Shown here in pieces: positions 29,501 to 38,110 of a DNA stretch of 64,000 bases. A model generated the notes under the pieces. The model did not search any database. It worked only from the letters and a program-made list of their open reading frames with translations, and was not told where the DNA came from. Position 1 is the stretch's first letter. Each line of letters begins with the position of its first letter. Position numbers and translations under genes: made by a program. Source of the stretch: Trichobilharzia szidati (Eukaryota > Platyhelminthes > Trematoda > Strigeidida > Schistosomatidae). Location of the stretch: contig OX235279.1 in the NCBI GenBank assembly GCA_944472155.2, forward strand, positions 63,709,564 through 63,773,563, written 5' to 3'.

Positions 29501-31376
29501 TTTAAAAAGCAGCTAATTTTCTAAACGTGCTATTCGCAATTCTTCGACTTCAGTAAGGCTTTGTGTAATCCATTTGGAGGCATACGCTTTAATTATTCTG
29601 CAATTTTGTTATTCACTGAAAAATGAAATTCCTAATTATTTATATTCATTCGAATACCAATTCATGACGCATATTACTCTGTAGTGACAAAATAAATAAG
29701 GCATCTCCATGATAAAGAAACAGTGTCTTTTATCAGTTAGGTGGATCTTCAGTTATTATTAACATTTTGTCACTGTTATACCAGGTAAACCTATTTGATA
29801 TGGAATTAAATGTGAATATTCTTTTTTGATTGCATGGAGGATTTCATCATGAGCTGACATCAGTTAGAGAACCACTGGAAAACCTGGGAGTACTGGACAG
29901 ATGTTTCGTCCTAGTTTGGGACTCTTCATCAGTATGCACCCACGGGGATTCGAACCCAGGACCTTCTGGTTACAAGGCGAGCTCGTAGACCATTAAGCCA
30001 CTGGGACCCGATCCAATGGTCCTTGAATTCCCAGGTTTTCCAGTGGTTCTCTAACTGATGTCAGCTCATGATGAAATCCTCCATGCAATGAAACAAAATC
30101 CCTACAAAACCAATACTTGAAAATATTCTTCTTTGACAGCTATTTTTGTCAGATGTTGCTATCACACTAACAAGGGCAATAATTTATTAGCTTAGACCTT
30201 GTGTGTGTGTGTAGCTAAACTGCTCTCATAATGAGGAACTTGGTGATTAATCTATTTGTTGATCAAAAGCATTTCCTTCCTTCTTTCTTTCTTTTTGCCA
30301 CTTTTCTATTTCGTTTATCATTACCACTCTAAATTGACAGAGTGCACTCACTTTGTTAGACTGATTTTTACTGTAAACACTGTAATTCACTGTATGGCAA
30401 TATGTTTCCTAGTATTGTGTGAAAACATCTTTTATCTGTTCATAGAGAGGTGTATAGAAAGAAACATAAGCGTTGCCTTTTCGTCGTGCAATACTTTATG
30501 GTTTTGTGTAAATTTGGTTCTAAGTAGTCAGTAGAACTAGTTTGTGTGCTTGTAGAAACTGATCCACTTAGTTTGTTTCTGACGCTAATACACCATCGAT
30601 ATTGGATGTTGAAGCATTATAAAAAGTTTACTGTAATCAAAGTATTTCATTGATTTGTAAATGTTATGTACATTCTCTACAAGTCACAGGACATATGTGA
30701 TTACTTGGACACTACATACAGTTGAAGTTCACCAGGATATAAACCTATAAGAAAAAGCATCATTTCTGTGAATTAATTTGTCCCTGGTAATGTGCTCTTT
30801 TTCTTTTAGCGTTTGACGGACTCAGTAGTCTTCCTCAAACAATAATTCATTTCGTGTCCATTGAAAGAGTCTGAAACTACATCAGCTTCTAATTTCCTTT
30901 ATTGAAGGCCTCATCGCATTATTTTTAACAACGCAGTTATAAAGAGTATCGGTACGCTTGCATTCAGTCTCTAAGTAATTCGTTTAAACATGGCTGAATA
31001 GTAGTACAAACGTCGCACTGTGGCTCTCAATTTGTTTATATTTGTACCAAAATATGCGTTCAGTTAGCTTAGTCATTACTGGTTTGTATTATTCATTTAA
31101 ACGCATTCAGACCTTTAAAAGGTATCATATCAAGTTGAGAAAATGCTTATAACACTATTCATTTTGTCTCATAACACTTAACTATTGTCTTCACTCGTCT
31201 ACATCTCATCACACGAAACTGTTTATTTTACTTTTCAGATTTCTTTCTTCCATGGTTCTCCAGCTGTACATCATTCTGTAACTCAAACAGTATATACGAA
31301 TCAGCAAAACCTCATGGAAAATTCTAAACAAATTTCAAACACGACCAATTCACTTTCTCTTAAAACAAAATCCTAA
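20499..31376 (+). CDS. YIPF1: YIPF1/YIPF2 homologue, Yip1-domain Golgi membrane protein (7 exons)
   Basis: Coding exons: 20,499-20,594; 20,629-20,718; 23,162-23,363; 24,610-24,851; 25,636-25,755; 28,241-28,303; 31,239-31,376. They total 951 nt, or 316 residues plus stop, close to vertebrate YIPF1/2 (about 306-316). All junctions are GT/AG and keep frame. Key matches to the family are Y-Q-Q-Y-F-D-V-D-T-S-Q (residues 52-62), D-L-Y-G-P-F-W-I (89-96), G-N-V-S-N-Y-L, Y-G-Y-S-L (199-203), I-L-W-M-I and L-A-T-P. There are five hydrophobic segments, about residues 92-115, 131-154, 197-215, 220-243 and 251-276, with an acidic N-terminus facing the cytosol. Family members sit in the Golgi, bind Rab GTPases and act in vesicle traffic and Golgi upkeep. 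Residues about 155-190 form a Ser/Glu-rich loop longer than in vertebrates. YIPF1 and YIPF2 cannot be told apart; invertebrates usually have one. Confidence 0.93.
20595..20628 (+). other. 34-nt intron 1 of the YIPF gene
   Basis: Donor GTAAAA, acceptor CTCAAG, length 34 nt and strongly AT-rich. Removing it joins exon 1 and exon 2 in phase 0 and restores the family motif Y-Q-Q-Y-F-D-V-D-T. Very short introns near the 5' end of genes are known in schistosomes. Confidence 0.85.
20629..20718 (+). CDS. YIPF1: YIPF coding exon 2 (residues 33-62)
   Basis: Thirty codons from T-D-V-G-D-K to F-D-V-D-T-S-Q, donor GTAAGT. It carries the conserved F-x-x-x-Y-x-Q-x-F-D-V-D-T segment that precedes the membrane domain in YIPF1/2, and its end fits directly onto V-L-A-R-L of exon 3. 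Confidence 0.9.
21200..22850 (+). mobile_element. Decayed RTE-like LINE in YIPF intron 2
   Basis: Plus strand, sense to the gene. Pieces of an RTE-clade (SR2-like) ORF are readable in shifting frames: G-P-S-D-P-F-P-E-I-F-M-H-G near 21,245; L-K-V-L-F-D-S-I-N-R-S near 21,580; L-Y-D-V-E-T-L-L-L-K-V and V-S-D-H-R-S-L near 22,280-22,350; and L-R-W-L-R-Y-V near 22,470. In intact relatives these lie in this order from the finger domain to the C-terminus. Many stops and frameshifts show an old insertion. Ends are approximate. Confidence 0.65.
23162..23363 (+). CDS. YIPF1: YIPF coding exon 3 (residues 63-129 plus one base)
   Basis: Acceptor TTTTTAG, donor GTGTGT, phase 0 in and phase 1 out. Encodes V-L-A-R-L-A-S-A-M-V-P through D-L-Y-G-P-F-W-I and the first membrane segment, ending W-H-Y-D-F-Q-K. 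The D-L-Y-G-P-F-W motif is the signature of the YIPF1/2 group. Confidence 0.92.
24610..24851 (+). CDS. YIPF1: YIPF coding exon 4 (residues 130-210)
   Basis: Acceptor TTTTTTAG, donor GTGAGT, phase 1 in and 0 out. Encodes the second membrane segment (V-I-Y-V-Y-W-C-L-T-P-L-V-L-H-G), a Ser/Asp/Glu-rich loop with E-S-D-L-T-D-L-L-E-R, and T-Y-G-Y-S-L-T-I-F-V-P of the third segment. Confidence 0.92.
25020..25330 (-). mobile_element. RTE-like LINE 3' end in YIPF intron 4
   Basis: Minus strand. It aligns with the 3' end of the RTE LINE at 31,780-35,310: both have the reading D-M-A-Q-N-R followed by W/Q-R-R-C-I near the ORF end (about 25,190-25,240 here; 31,940-31,990 there) and the same 3' tail around ATGTAGCACACAAA. 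Only the last 0.3 kb was inserted, a normal 5' truncation. Confidence 0.72.
25636..25755 (+). CDS. YIPF1: YIPF coding exon 5 (residues 211-250)
   Basis: Acceptor TTTACAG, donor GTAAAT, phase 0 at both sides. Encodes I-L-W-M-I-Q-I-N-I and the fourth membrane segment W-I-L-F-L-I-A-V-V-V-S-G-A-F-L-V, ending R-K-E-Y-P-K. The vertebrate counterpart has I-L-W-I-I-P at the same place. Confidence 0.92.
26082..26535. mobile_element. Inverted pair of tRNA-headed SINEs in YIPF intron 5
   Basis: Left arm 26,082-26,286 (minus) and right arm 26,335-26,535 (plus) are inverted copies of one about 200-bp SINE, with a 48-bp spacer and clear but imperfect pairing. Each has a tRNA-like head: in the right arm TAGCTCAGTGATAACG (A-box) and GGGTTCGAATCTC (B-box) at about 26,364-26,420. 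The body is ACATGAGTTCCTT...CTAGGTCCAAGGC. Both arms end in the same sequence (TGATGGTATTAGAT / ATCTAATATCATCA), so the pair may have inserted as one unit. It would fold into a long hairpin in the pre-mRNA. Confidence 0.75.
27056..27215 (+). mobile_element. SINE body fragment without tRNA head, YIPF intron 5
   Basis: Aligns with the body of the SINE at 58,654-58,810: CGACGCACTCC, then GGGAAGGTTGGG.GTGAG, GCAACTCCATGCCGTAAA, and GTGTCCCACTCGGAAGG. The tRNA-like head seen at 58,578-58,653 is missing except for its last bases, so this is a truncated copy. Confidence 0.65.
27761..27826 (+). CDS. Candidate alternative last exon of the YIPF gene
   Basis: After a good acceptor (TCTTTCACAG, 27,751-27,760) an in-phase frame reads D-P-N-F-I-F-M-I-I-A-I-V-L-L-I-F-S-L-Y-G-K and stops at TAA 27,824-27,826. 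Joined to exon 5 it would give a 271-residue protein with a different fifth membrane segment in place of exons 6-7. A donor GTAAGA at 27,823 would instead join it to exon 6 out of frame. The main isoform clearly uses exons 6 and 7, which match the family. This is an inference from sequence only. Confidence 0.3.
   Translation, partial: DPNFIFMIIAIVLLIFSLYGK
28241..28303 (+). CDS. YIPF1: YIPF coding exon 6 (residues 251-271)
   Basis: A 63-nt exon, acceptor CATCTTTAG, donor GTGAGT, phase 0 at both ends: L-A-T-P-I-L-I-G-L-I-V-V-H-C-G-F-S-L-A-L-M. It encodes the fifth membrane segment and starts with the L-A-T found at this point in vertebrate YIPF1. Confidence 0.88.
28560..29270 (+). mobile_element. 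Decayed RTE-like LINE fragment in YIPF intron 6
   Basis: Plus strand. Near 28,990-29,170 a frame reads I-L-K-T-D-V-K-G-M, L-F-D-F-G-Y-A-G-D-I-V-L-L-C-D-N-T-Q and L-A-V-T-V-Y-K, which is the catalytic region of an RTE reverse transcriptase. The catalytic Y-A-D-D is changed to Y-A-G-D (29,079-29,090), so it is inactive. Left and right ends are approximate; other frames upstream carry no clear motif. Confidence 0.6.
29829..30089 (-). mobile_element. Hammerhead-bearing tRNA-SINE with perfect 61-bp inverted arms
   Basis: Minus-strand order: tRNA-like head at about 30,010-29,937 (A-box TGGCTTAATGGTCTACG, B-box GGGTTCGAATCC), then a hammerhead-like core, CTGATGA (29,932-29,926), GTCC-loop-GGAC, GAAAC (29,907-29,903) and GTC before CAGTAC. 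The tail AGTGGTTCTCTAACTGATGTC then appears twice as inverted arms 29,829-29,889 and 30,029-30,089, identical over 61 bp. The schistosome Sm-alpha family joins a tRNA-like promoter to a hammerhead in this order. Compared with the schistosome core there are three extra bases (AGA) after CTGATGA, so self-cleavage is uncertain. It lies in YIPF intron 6. Confidence 0.8.
31239..31376 (+). CDS. YIPF1: YIPF coding exon 7 (residues 272-316) and stop
   Basis: Acceptor CTTTTCAG, phase 0, TAA at 31,374-31,376. Reads I-S-F-F-H-G-S-P-A-V-H-H and a polar Thr/Asn/Gln-rich tail to L-K-T-K-S. Vertebrate YIPF1 also ends in a short polar Thr-rich tail. No strong AATAAA lies in the first 100 bp downstream. Confidence 0.88.
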   Translation: MSFFHGSPAVHHSVTQTVYTNQQNLMENSKQISNTTNSLSLKTKS

Positions 31377-32587
31377 TCTGTTTGTTGCATAAGTAAATCA
31401 TTATAACTAAGATTACAAAGAGACTAATGTTACTACATTGTGAAGTTGTACACAGGTGTAATCGGCTCCTTGTTATCTTTTTGTTCAAATATGTATGAAA
31501 CTGTGATAATGACTATCTTTTTTCCTTTTACCATCAAATATATCGGATATGTTGGTGTTATTATAATTTCGAAGTATTTCTACCCTTTTGATTGTGGTTG
31601 TTTGGTTGGTAAAACAGTGGGGTATTTAAAGATCGAGAACTAACCACATATAGTTACACCAATTGAAGACTGCTTGTTTCTAGTGTAAGAGACAGGTAAA
31701 CGTCAGTCTGACTTTCCTTGTGGACATACTCTACTATCCTCTGGTTGACTGACTGGTTTCAACGTAGAACTTTGCACCGATATGCAGCAGTTTGAGTCAC
31801 CACACTTCACATAGCACACAAAGCAAGAGAAGTAAGTAAAAAGAAATGTAAAACAGAGACAGTAAACAGAAATAGGAGACGAAAAGAATAGTAATGTGCG
31901 AGAACCGTATAGTTTTATTGGATATTATAAGTCACAAGGAGTAGATGCATCTGCGCTGTGATTGAGAACGATTTTGAGCCATATCATCAATTGTCTCCAG
32001 CCATTGGTTTTTACTGTCCTGAGGACCCCAGCCGAGAAGTCTACACCTTCCTACGTGACTTTAACTGTTGTGGATTTCATTGACTGATGAAGCCATGTTT
32101 TGGTTTGACCACCACTGGCTCTTTCCCAACCTAGGCATACGTAACACATGTCTTAACCATCTCAGTCGGTAGGCACCTATGATCAAAGACAGCTAGCCTT
32201 TTCATGTCTTCCACTTTCAGTGGCCAGGTCTCACAGCCATAAATGACGACGGAGCGAAATGCTCAGCAGTCCACACTCCTTTTGGTCGACAGTCAGCCGG
32301 ATATCACGTCTACGCCAGAGATAACGTAAACTGGCATATGCGAAACCAGCCTTCTACATCCGTGCTGAGATTTCGTCAGCGATCAACCCGCTGGGGTTGG
32401 CTGATGCAACTTTCCAGATATGTGAAGTGGTCAACGTGGTCTACCACTTCACTCCCTATTTCTAAGCTAGGAGTCAATGTAGTCCAGTCCCGTAGCATCA
32501 TCTTATATTTGGCTGGAGCGAATCACATGCCAAACTTTCGGAGATTGCAGCTTAAGGTGTTTAGAGGACTGCATTATGTCAGCGTCC

Positions 32588-33688
32588 TCACCTAGGAGGG
32601 AGGACTATATCATCTGCATATTCCAAGTCAACGAGATAATTTCCTGGTAATAAGTCAATTCCCGAGTCGCTGAAGTGAGTTAGGGTTAATTTCATTAGTA
32701 CATCTATGATGAAATTAAATAGAAATGGGGACAGTGGGGCATTTCTGACGGACACCACTTCAGATGACAACTCTTCATAAGCTCTTACGTGGCTGCATGA
32801 GTTAGAGTACAGTGCCTTGGTCAGTGCAATCTATTTTCCCGCCATTCCTTTCACAGCCAAACATCGCCATAGTATCTCTCGGTCGACGGAATCGAATGCC
32901 GCCTTTAGGTGAAGAAATATGACGATTGTTGGAAGCCGGTAAGTACACATATGTTCCAGCATCTGTCGAAGGGTGAAGATCTGATCAACACATCTTCTTC
33001 CTGGTCTAAAGCCTGTCTGGTTCTCTTGTCTTTGTTCCTCCCGAGAACGGCTTAGTCTACGCATTATTATTGAGCCACGAACTTCAGACACCATACTGAT
33101 CAAGCTAATCCCTTTGTGATTATCACGGAAGACTTGTATATCAGGATAATCAAAGACTCACCAGCTCGACGCGACCGCCTCTGATTCCCAGACGCTGCTT
33201 AGTACTTTAGTTAGCGCAGACAGTAAACTGTCTCCACCGTCCTTAAACACTTCAGCAGTCATTCCATCAGGTCCCGCTGCCTTGCCTCGTTTCAGACTAG
33301 TGACAGCTTTTGTAACCTCAGTTAGGGATGGAGGACTTGTGCTTATATCCCATTCAGGGAGGTGTTGGATGCTGGGTAAGTTGAGAGTGGCTGTAGGCCA
33401 ATTAAACTGCTTCTCAAAGTGTTCTTTCCAATGTTTCAGTTGTCTATCTCGGGAGCTAATTATGGTGCCATTTTTCTCAGAGATTCGCATTTTGCCACTT
33501 GTTTCCCTGACAAGTCTAAATATTTGTCTGGTGTTACCAATCACCGATGCCTTTTCCATCTCTTTTGCTTTTGTCCTCCACCACTGTTCACGGTCGTTAC
33601 GAAGGCTTCTTGTTAGTTTACATTTGAGCAGCCCCCGCTTCTTCTCATCATATTTGGAGCTCACCGGAATCAGTCTTCTTGCGTCCAA
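32588..33688 (-). pseudogene. RTE-like reverse transcriptase, frameshifted
   Basis: Segments in order: 33,688-33,158 with W-W-R-T-K-A-K-E-M-E, F-R-L-V-R-E-T-S-G and L-K-R-G-K-A-A-G-P-D-G-M-T-A-E-V-F; 33,103-32,831 with T-G-F-R-P-G-R-R-C-V-D-Q-I-F and K-A-A-F-D-S-V-D-R-E; 32,770-32,588 with P-L-S-P-F-L-F-N-F-I-I-D and L-E-Y-A-D-D-I-V-L. Catalytic Asp residues of the palm are present, but V-R-Q-G-C before P-L-S-P has become V-R-N-A. At least two frame breaks separate the segments. The enzyme copied the element RNA; this copy cannot. Confidence 0.85.
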
Positions 33689-33949
33689 TCAGTTCGGATG
33701 AGGCGGTAGAGATTCAATGACTCTTACTAACTTTAGGTTTCAGTTTATTAACAGCTTTTAAAGCCGTGTCTACAGTCACCTGTATGTTGTACCATGCTTC
33801 CTCAGGAGGAGTCCTGCTCTCGCTGTCGACATCAGATAATCGTTTTGCTATTTCTTCTTTAAATAGGGACTCAGAGTTTCAATTTAGTTGGGGACGTAAC
33901 TATTTCGCTGCCATCAAATTTTTATGTCCGTTTAGACGTAAGCATAAAT

Positions 33950-34789
33950 GTGCGCGAACCAGGGAGTAATCGGAGTCTATGCACGTGTTCCAGAAGTAGC
34001 GACAGTCTTCTGCTTACCCTCGTCAACAAAACCCTGTCGCTATGTGGTCTGTCTGAGTTCAGCGTCGATTTGGCGATAGAGGTCGCCAGGTTAGGCAATG
34101 TCTCTCTTTGTGACTAAAGTTAGTGCTGACTAGGAACCGACGATTATCTGAACAGAACTGTAGAAGACTATCACCATTGTCGGTTCATCTGCCAGGAACT
34201 CAGTATGTGCCACCTATATACTTCTCAGTCTGGTATAACTTCCCTACTCGGGCATTGAAGTCACCTGCCAAAACAACTATATCTAAGCGTTTTGCTTTTT
34301 GCAGCAAATTAGTTTCTGGTAAAAATCATCCTTCAGTATAACTGAGCTACAGTCTGTCGGGGCGTTAGCGGAGACTATGAAAAGACAACGACGAGTAACG
34401 CCATCCTTCCTTCTAACGGGCTTGCTCAGATGGACGGCACACATACGACTATCCACTAGGATCCAATCAAGAATTGATTTTTCTGCCCTAACACTCAATG
34501 CTACCCTTACAACTGCGAGTCTACGTGAACTAGCTGAGGAGTCTCCTGACACCCTTATAGTGAGTTTTGCATATTCACTTTGTTGGCCGAGTGGGGTTTA
34601 GTGAATGACCACACTCCGGTCTTGTATGCGTGTCTCCGAGACACAACATACAACCATGGCTCGAGATACTAGAGTTCTTGCTAGGAACACCTGTTGTACG
34701 ATTTGGCAGAGGGTCCTGACGTTAAATGCTCCTATATGATGTTTGCAACGTGGCTTCAATAGGCTGTCAGGATTGTTTCTATGGCTCAT
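33950..34789 (-). pseudogene. RTE-like apurinic-type endonuclease, broken
   Basis: Begins with H-I-G-A-F-N-V-R-T-L-C-Q (34,740-34,705) and C-C-V-S-E-T-R-I-Q-D (about 34,640), the start and the catalytic Glu region of RTE endonucleases. It continues with S-G-D-S-S-A-S-S-R and D-C-S-S near 34,550-34,320; near 33,980 D-S-D-Y is read where relatives have the S-D-H motif. Several stops and shifts occur between. Confidence 0.75.
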
Positions 34790-35310
34790 CGTTGTTTGTG
34801 GTCACGAAGTGAAGTGAATATGACTCATTAGCCTGCAAAATAGTACTGACTGTAGTAGGGCAGTAATATGATGAGGGTGATGTGCATAAAGGAGAATGAT
34901 GCTCAGGAGGGCTTCGTATGCTTTTGGAAGTGTGTGGGCGGTTGTTACTTCCCGGCTGCCAACACCGTGGGAGTTGATTGATTATTCGAGTACATGAAAT
35001 AGAAAGAGGGTTAGTGTTGCGTGACTCCAGAGCCCAAAGGACAACTGTTTGAGGCCAGACACCCATGGCCTGCCTGAGATGGCTTTCTGATTTGATTCCG
35101 TTTTAGTGACTTACCGCCGGTTACTGACAACCGTAGGGTAAGTCGGGATGTACAATTTTTGGGGTCGACCTTTTCTAACCCACTCCTTCCAGAGTAGAGA
35201 GACAGAATCGCTGGCATTCTGGTAGTCTGAGTGAAACACCTCACTGCTGTTACATCCCTGTTCCCCAGCAGTACGACTTCCCCCACAGACCCCCAGCATA
35301 GAGTCTAATC

Positions 35311-36075
35311 GTTAGCCTTCTAATCTTCCTGTCATGGCAGGAACTGCAGGAACAATAATTCCAGCAAGTGTAGCTTGTTGGGTCATTGCGATATGCTAGC
35401 CCGACAACCACGTCAAGGTGACAGCTATCGGTCGAGACTATCTTCTGGACGTCATTAAAGTGTTCTAATCGCTTACCTCAAGGTATGACGAAGTGGATTC
35501 ACCTGCATTTCTAAACCCTGATATCCAAAATATATCAGAGTCATCAATGCGTTTTCATTTCTATTATTGGCTGTAGGTGTTCAGTATTACAAAAGGCATC
35601 AGCGAAGTAAACCGGTGTTGGCGAAAATTAGTATCGTTGTTTTGTGCACTTTTCCCTTCATTCGTTTACAAATACTTTGTTCTACTTCCAATTGAAGAAT
35701 GTACCTTAATGTTTCTATACTAATCTAGTATTTAGAACTTACAGATATAATAGACATTTAATTTTTTCAAGGAATAGTGATTCATCTACCTGGTTAGTAT
35801 AAATAATCCCATTATGGGGCATATCAGTCAACTATTTCTCAGCAAATATTTTTCATTCTCACTTTCCTGTCATTTCAGATACTACTGAAAGTGAATTTCA
35901 ACTACATTCCCTAATAATGAAACAGCTCAAATGCCCCTATGCGATACATATAGATATTTAACTATAAGAAACTCATATCGACTCGGAACGGAAAGTGAAA
36001 TATTCACATAGCGGAGTAGAAAACCCGAATTCCAAATAGTCCCCATACACTACAGAAAGGAAGAAAAAAAATCGT
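35311..36075. other. No gene seen
   Basis: AT-rich sequence between the RTE LINE and the first tandem array. No motif-bearing ORF, no recognised repeat. Confidence 0.4.
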
Positions 36076-36620
36076 TAGCAATAAACCTATCAGGAGAGAA
36101 ATAACTTCCGAATCAAGTGAAGTGAACAGTGAGTGCATCGAAGTATCTCGCGACCTGTACTTAAACTAGAAGACGGGGCTACGTCATTCATGAATTCGAC
36201 AGATGAAAACCACATGCTAAACATGTTTAGAGTTGTACTCAATCATCTCCAGCGTCACAGTCTTCACCTGAAACGAATATGTAATCCACATACTAAAGAT
36301 CAACGAAAGTATTACTTGGTAACAAGTCAATGTGTGAAACAATAAAGTCAACTAAGTATGTTCTCGTCCATTAGTAAACCTATAATAAAATAAGATGAAA
36401 GTGGTGACAGTAAACATCCCTGACGAACATCACTGTTTGCTCTCACTTCAGATGCCAGTTCTCCGTAAACTCTTACACAGCTGAATGAGTTTAAGTAGAA
36501 TCCCTGAATTAGTCCTCTATACTTCCCCGAGAATTACTTTCCGACCAGATATTGCCACAGAATCAATCCAATCAAAAGCCGAAATTAGGTGAGGAGATAT
36601 AACTAGATTTTGTCTCCAGT

Positions 36621-36955
36621 TGTGGTGAGAGCTGTCTACTAGCCAAATTGGTAGACAGTAATTTACGTCAATATTTACGTTCCCAAGATTTGTCGTGAGA
36701 AAATGTGAACAAAGATTGATTCAAGACCGACCACAGCAGACTTTGAGTAGGCGGATGCAGTTAACACATAGAGGATTTGATATTCAAGAAACAGTCACAA
36801 ATAGATGAAGGATTAACTTTACGTAAGAAACAACCAATCGGAAGACTGTGTTTGTTTACTGAAATATCCATAGTAATGTACATGCAAATATATAAATATG
36901 CGTTGATTTCCTTAATAAATGATCTGTTACCAGAATCTTGCCTTCTGTCGTTACA
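36621..36955 (+). repeat. LTR inside tandem unit 1 (335 bp) with 4-bp target duplication
   Basis: TGTGGTGAGAGC...CGTTACA, same family as 11,414-11,753. Flanks are CAGT (36,617-36,620) and CGGT (36,956-36,959); the empty sites at 51,026-51,029 and 52,701-52,704 have a single CAGT, proving insertion with a 4-bp duplication. TATAAATA is at 36,891 and AATAAA at 36,914. Full-length copies begin at about 36,621, 38,124, 41,488, 42,992, 44,496, 46,000, 47,504 and 49,011; truncated ones at about 50,520 and 52,195. Confidence 0.85.
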
Positions 36956-37850
36956 CGGTGAGTATGCTTGTGCTTAAGAACGTATCGACGGGTGAAGATA
37001 CTGTTGACGAACTCTCATTCTAGCGTAAAGCTCACCTGGTCTCCTCGGACTTGCTTTCCCAAGCCACGATTCGTCTTCGCTAGCAAACGTACTATACTAA
37101 TCGAGTTGATCGATCAGTGGTTATCACTGGAAGAACATTTTCCTTTCTTATAGACTGAAACGACCAACATCAGTTCGAGGGACTCATCTCACATCGCCTT
37201 AAGCTAGCTAATGAACTGAAAACTTTGAAAACGACTAGTAAAAGCTAGACACAAGAGCAAAGAAAAACTTCCTTCTCGATGGATCATTTATCCCTCCGGA
37301 ATCCTGGAGAACGATTGACGCCGGTCGGTGAAAGCCTTCGAGAGACCAGTCGACCAACGTGTCTTCGCTTGACGAAACCAAAAGTAAGCGTATAGACATG
37401 GAATGACCACATCATCCTTGGGGCTGGTCGAATGGTTGGCTGGCTTGCTGGCAAGTTAGTTCTGATTGTAGGAGAAATGAGATGATACGGCATAGAAGTG
37501 TTTGGAACCTGTTTAGAAGCAAGTGGAATGGAGGTGAACTCTGGAAATTGTTAACTTCACAGCCGGTAGCCTACTCCATTCACTCAGACGGCAACCACGA
37601 GCACGTTCAATGATTGTTTAGTAATTGATGTCAGCGTATGCAAGCACAAGGAGATCTACAAGACGGTGGTGTAGGTTCCACCAGATATGCACACTAAAAG
37701 ATGACAACATGACCACATGCTAAACTTGTTTAGAGTTCTACTCAATCATCTCCAGCGTCACAGTCTTCACCTGAAACCAATATGTAATCCACATACTAAA
37801 GATCAACGAAAGTATTACTTGGTAACAAGTCAATGTGTGAAACAATAAAG

Positions 37851-38110
37851 TCAACTAAGTATGTTCTCGTCCATTAGTAAACCTATAATAAAATTAGATG
37901 AAGGTGGTGACAGTAAACATCCCTGACGAACATCACTGTTTGCTTTCACTTCAGATGCTAGTTCTCCGTAAACTCTTACACAGCTGAATGAGTTTAAGTA
38001 GAATCCCTGAATTAGTCCGCTATACTTCCCCAAGAATTACTTTCCGACCAGATATTGCCACAGAATCAATCCAATCAAAAGCCGGAATTAGGTCAGGAGA
38101 TATAACTAGA
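37851..38110 (-). pseudogene. RTE-like reverse-transcriptase fragment in tandem unit (example copy)
   Basis: Minus strand reads A-F-D-W-I-D-S-V-A-I-S-G (about 38,090-38,050), then Y-S-G-L-I-Q-G-F-Y and V-R-V-Y-G-E-L-A-S-E-V and D-V-R-Q-G-C-L-L-S-P, the A and B blocks of an RTE palm. The first Asp (A-F-D) is present but the Y-A-D-D part is missing. Equivalent segments occur in all units (for example 51,917-52,180). The LTR interrupts the ORF just upstream of A-F-D. Confidence 0.75.

Larger units (their letters stand above)
31780..35310 (-). mobile_element. RTE-like (SR2-type) LINE, near full length, broken
   Basis: Minus strand, from a 5' region at about 35,300 (M-L-G-V-C-G-G-S-R-T-A-G) through an endonuclease (34,789-33,950), finger domain (33,688-33,158), palm (33,103-32,588) and C-terminus with W-G-P-Q-D and D-M-A-Q-N-R ending near 31,925, then a 3' tail to about 31,780. 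Domain order and motifs are those of RTE-clade elements, of which SR2 is the described schistosome member. Frameshifts and stops divide the ORF into many pieces. It starts about 400 bp after the YIPF stop codon, in opposite orientation. Confidence 0.85.

Noticed and set aside
31440..31643. 67-residue plus-strand ORF after the YIPF stop
   Set aside because: Lies in the 3' flank/UTR of the YIPF gene. No motif, probably chance in AT-rich DNA.
33282..33701. 139-residue plus-strand ORF
   Set aside because: Antisense shadow of the RTE reverse transcriptase (33,158-33,688, minus).
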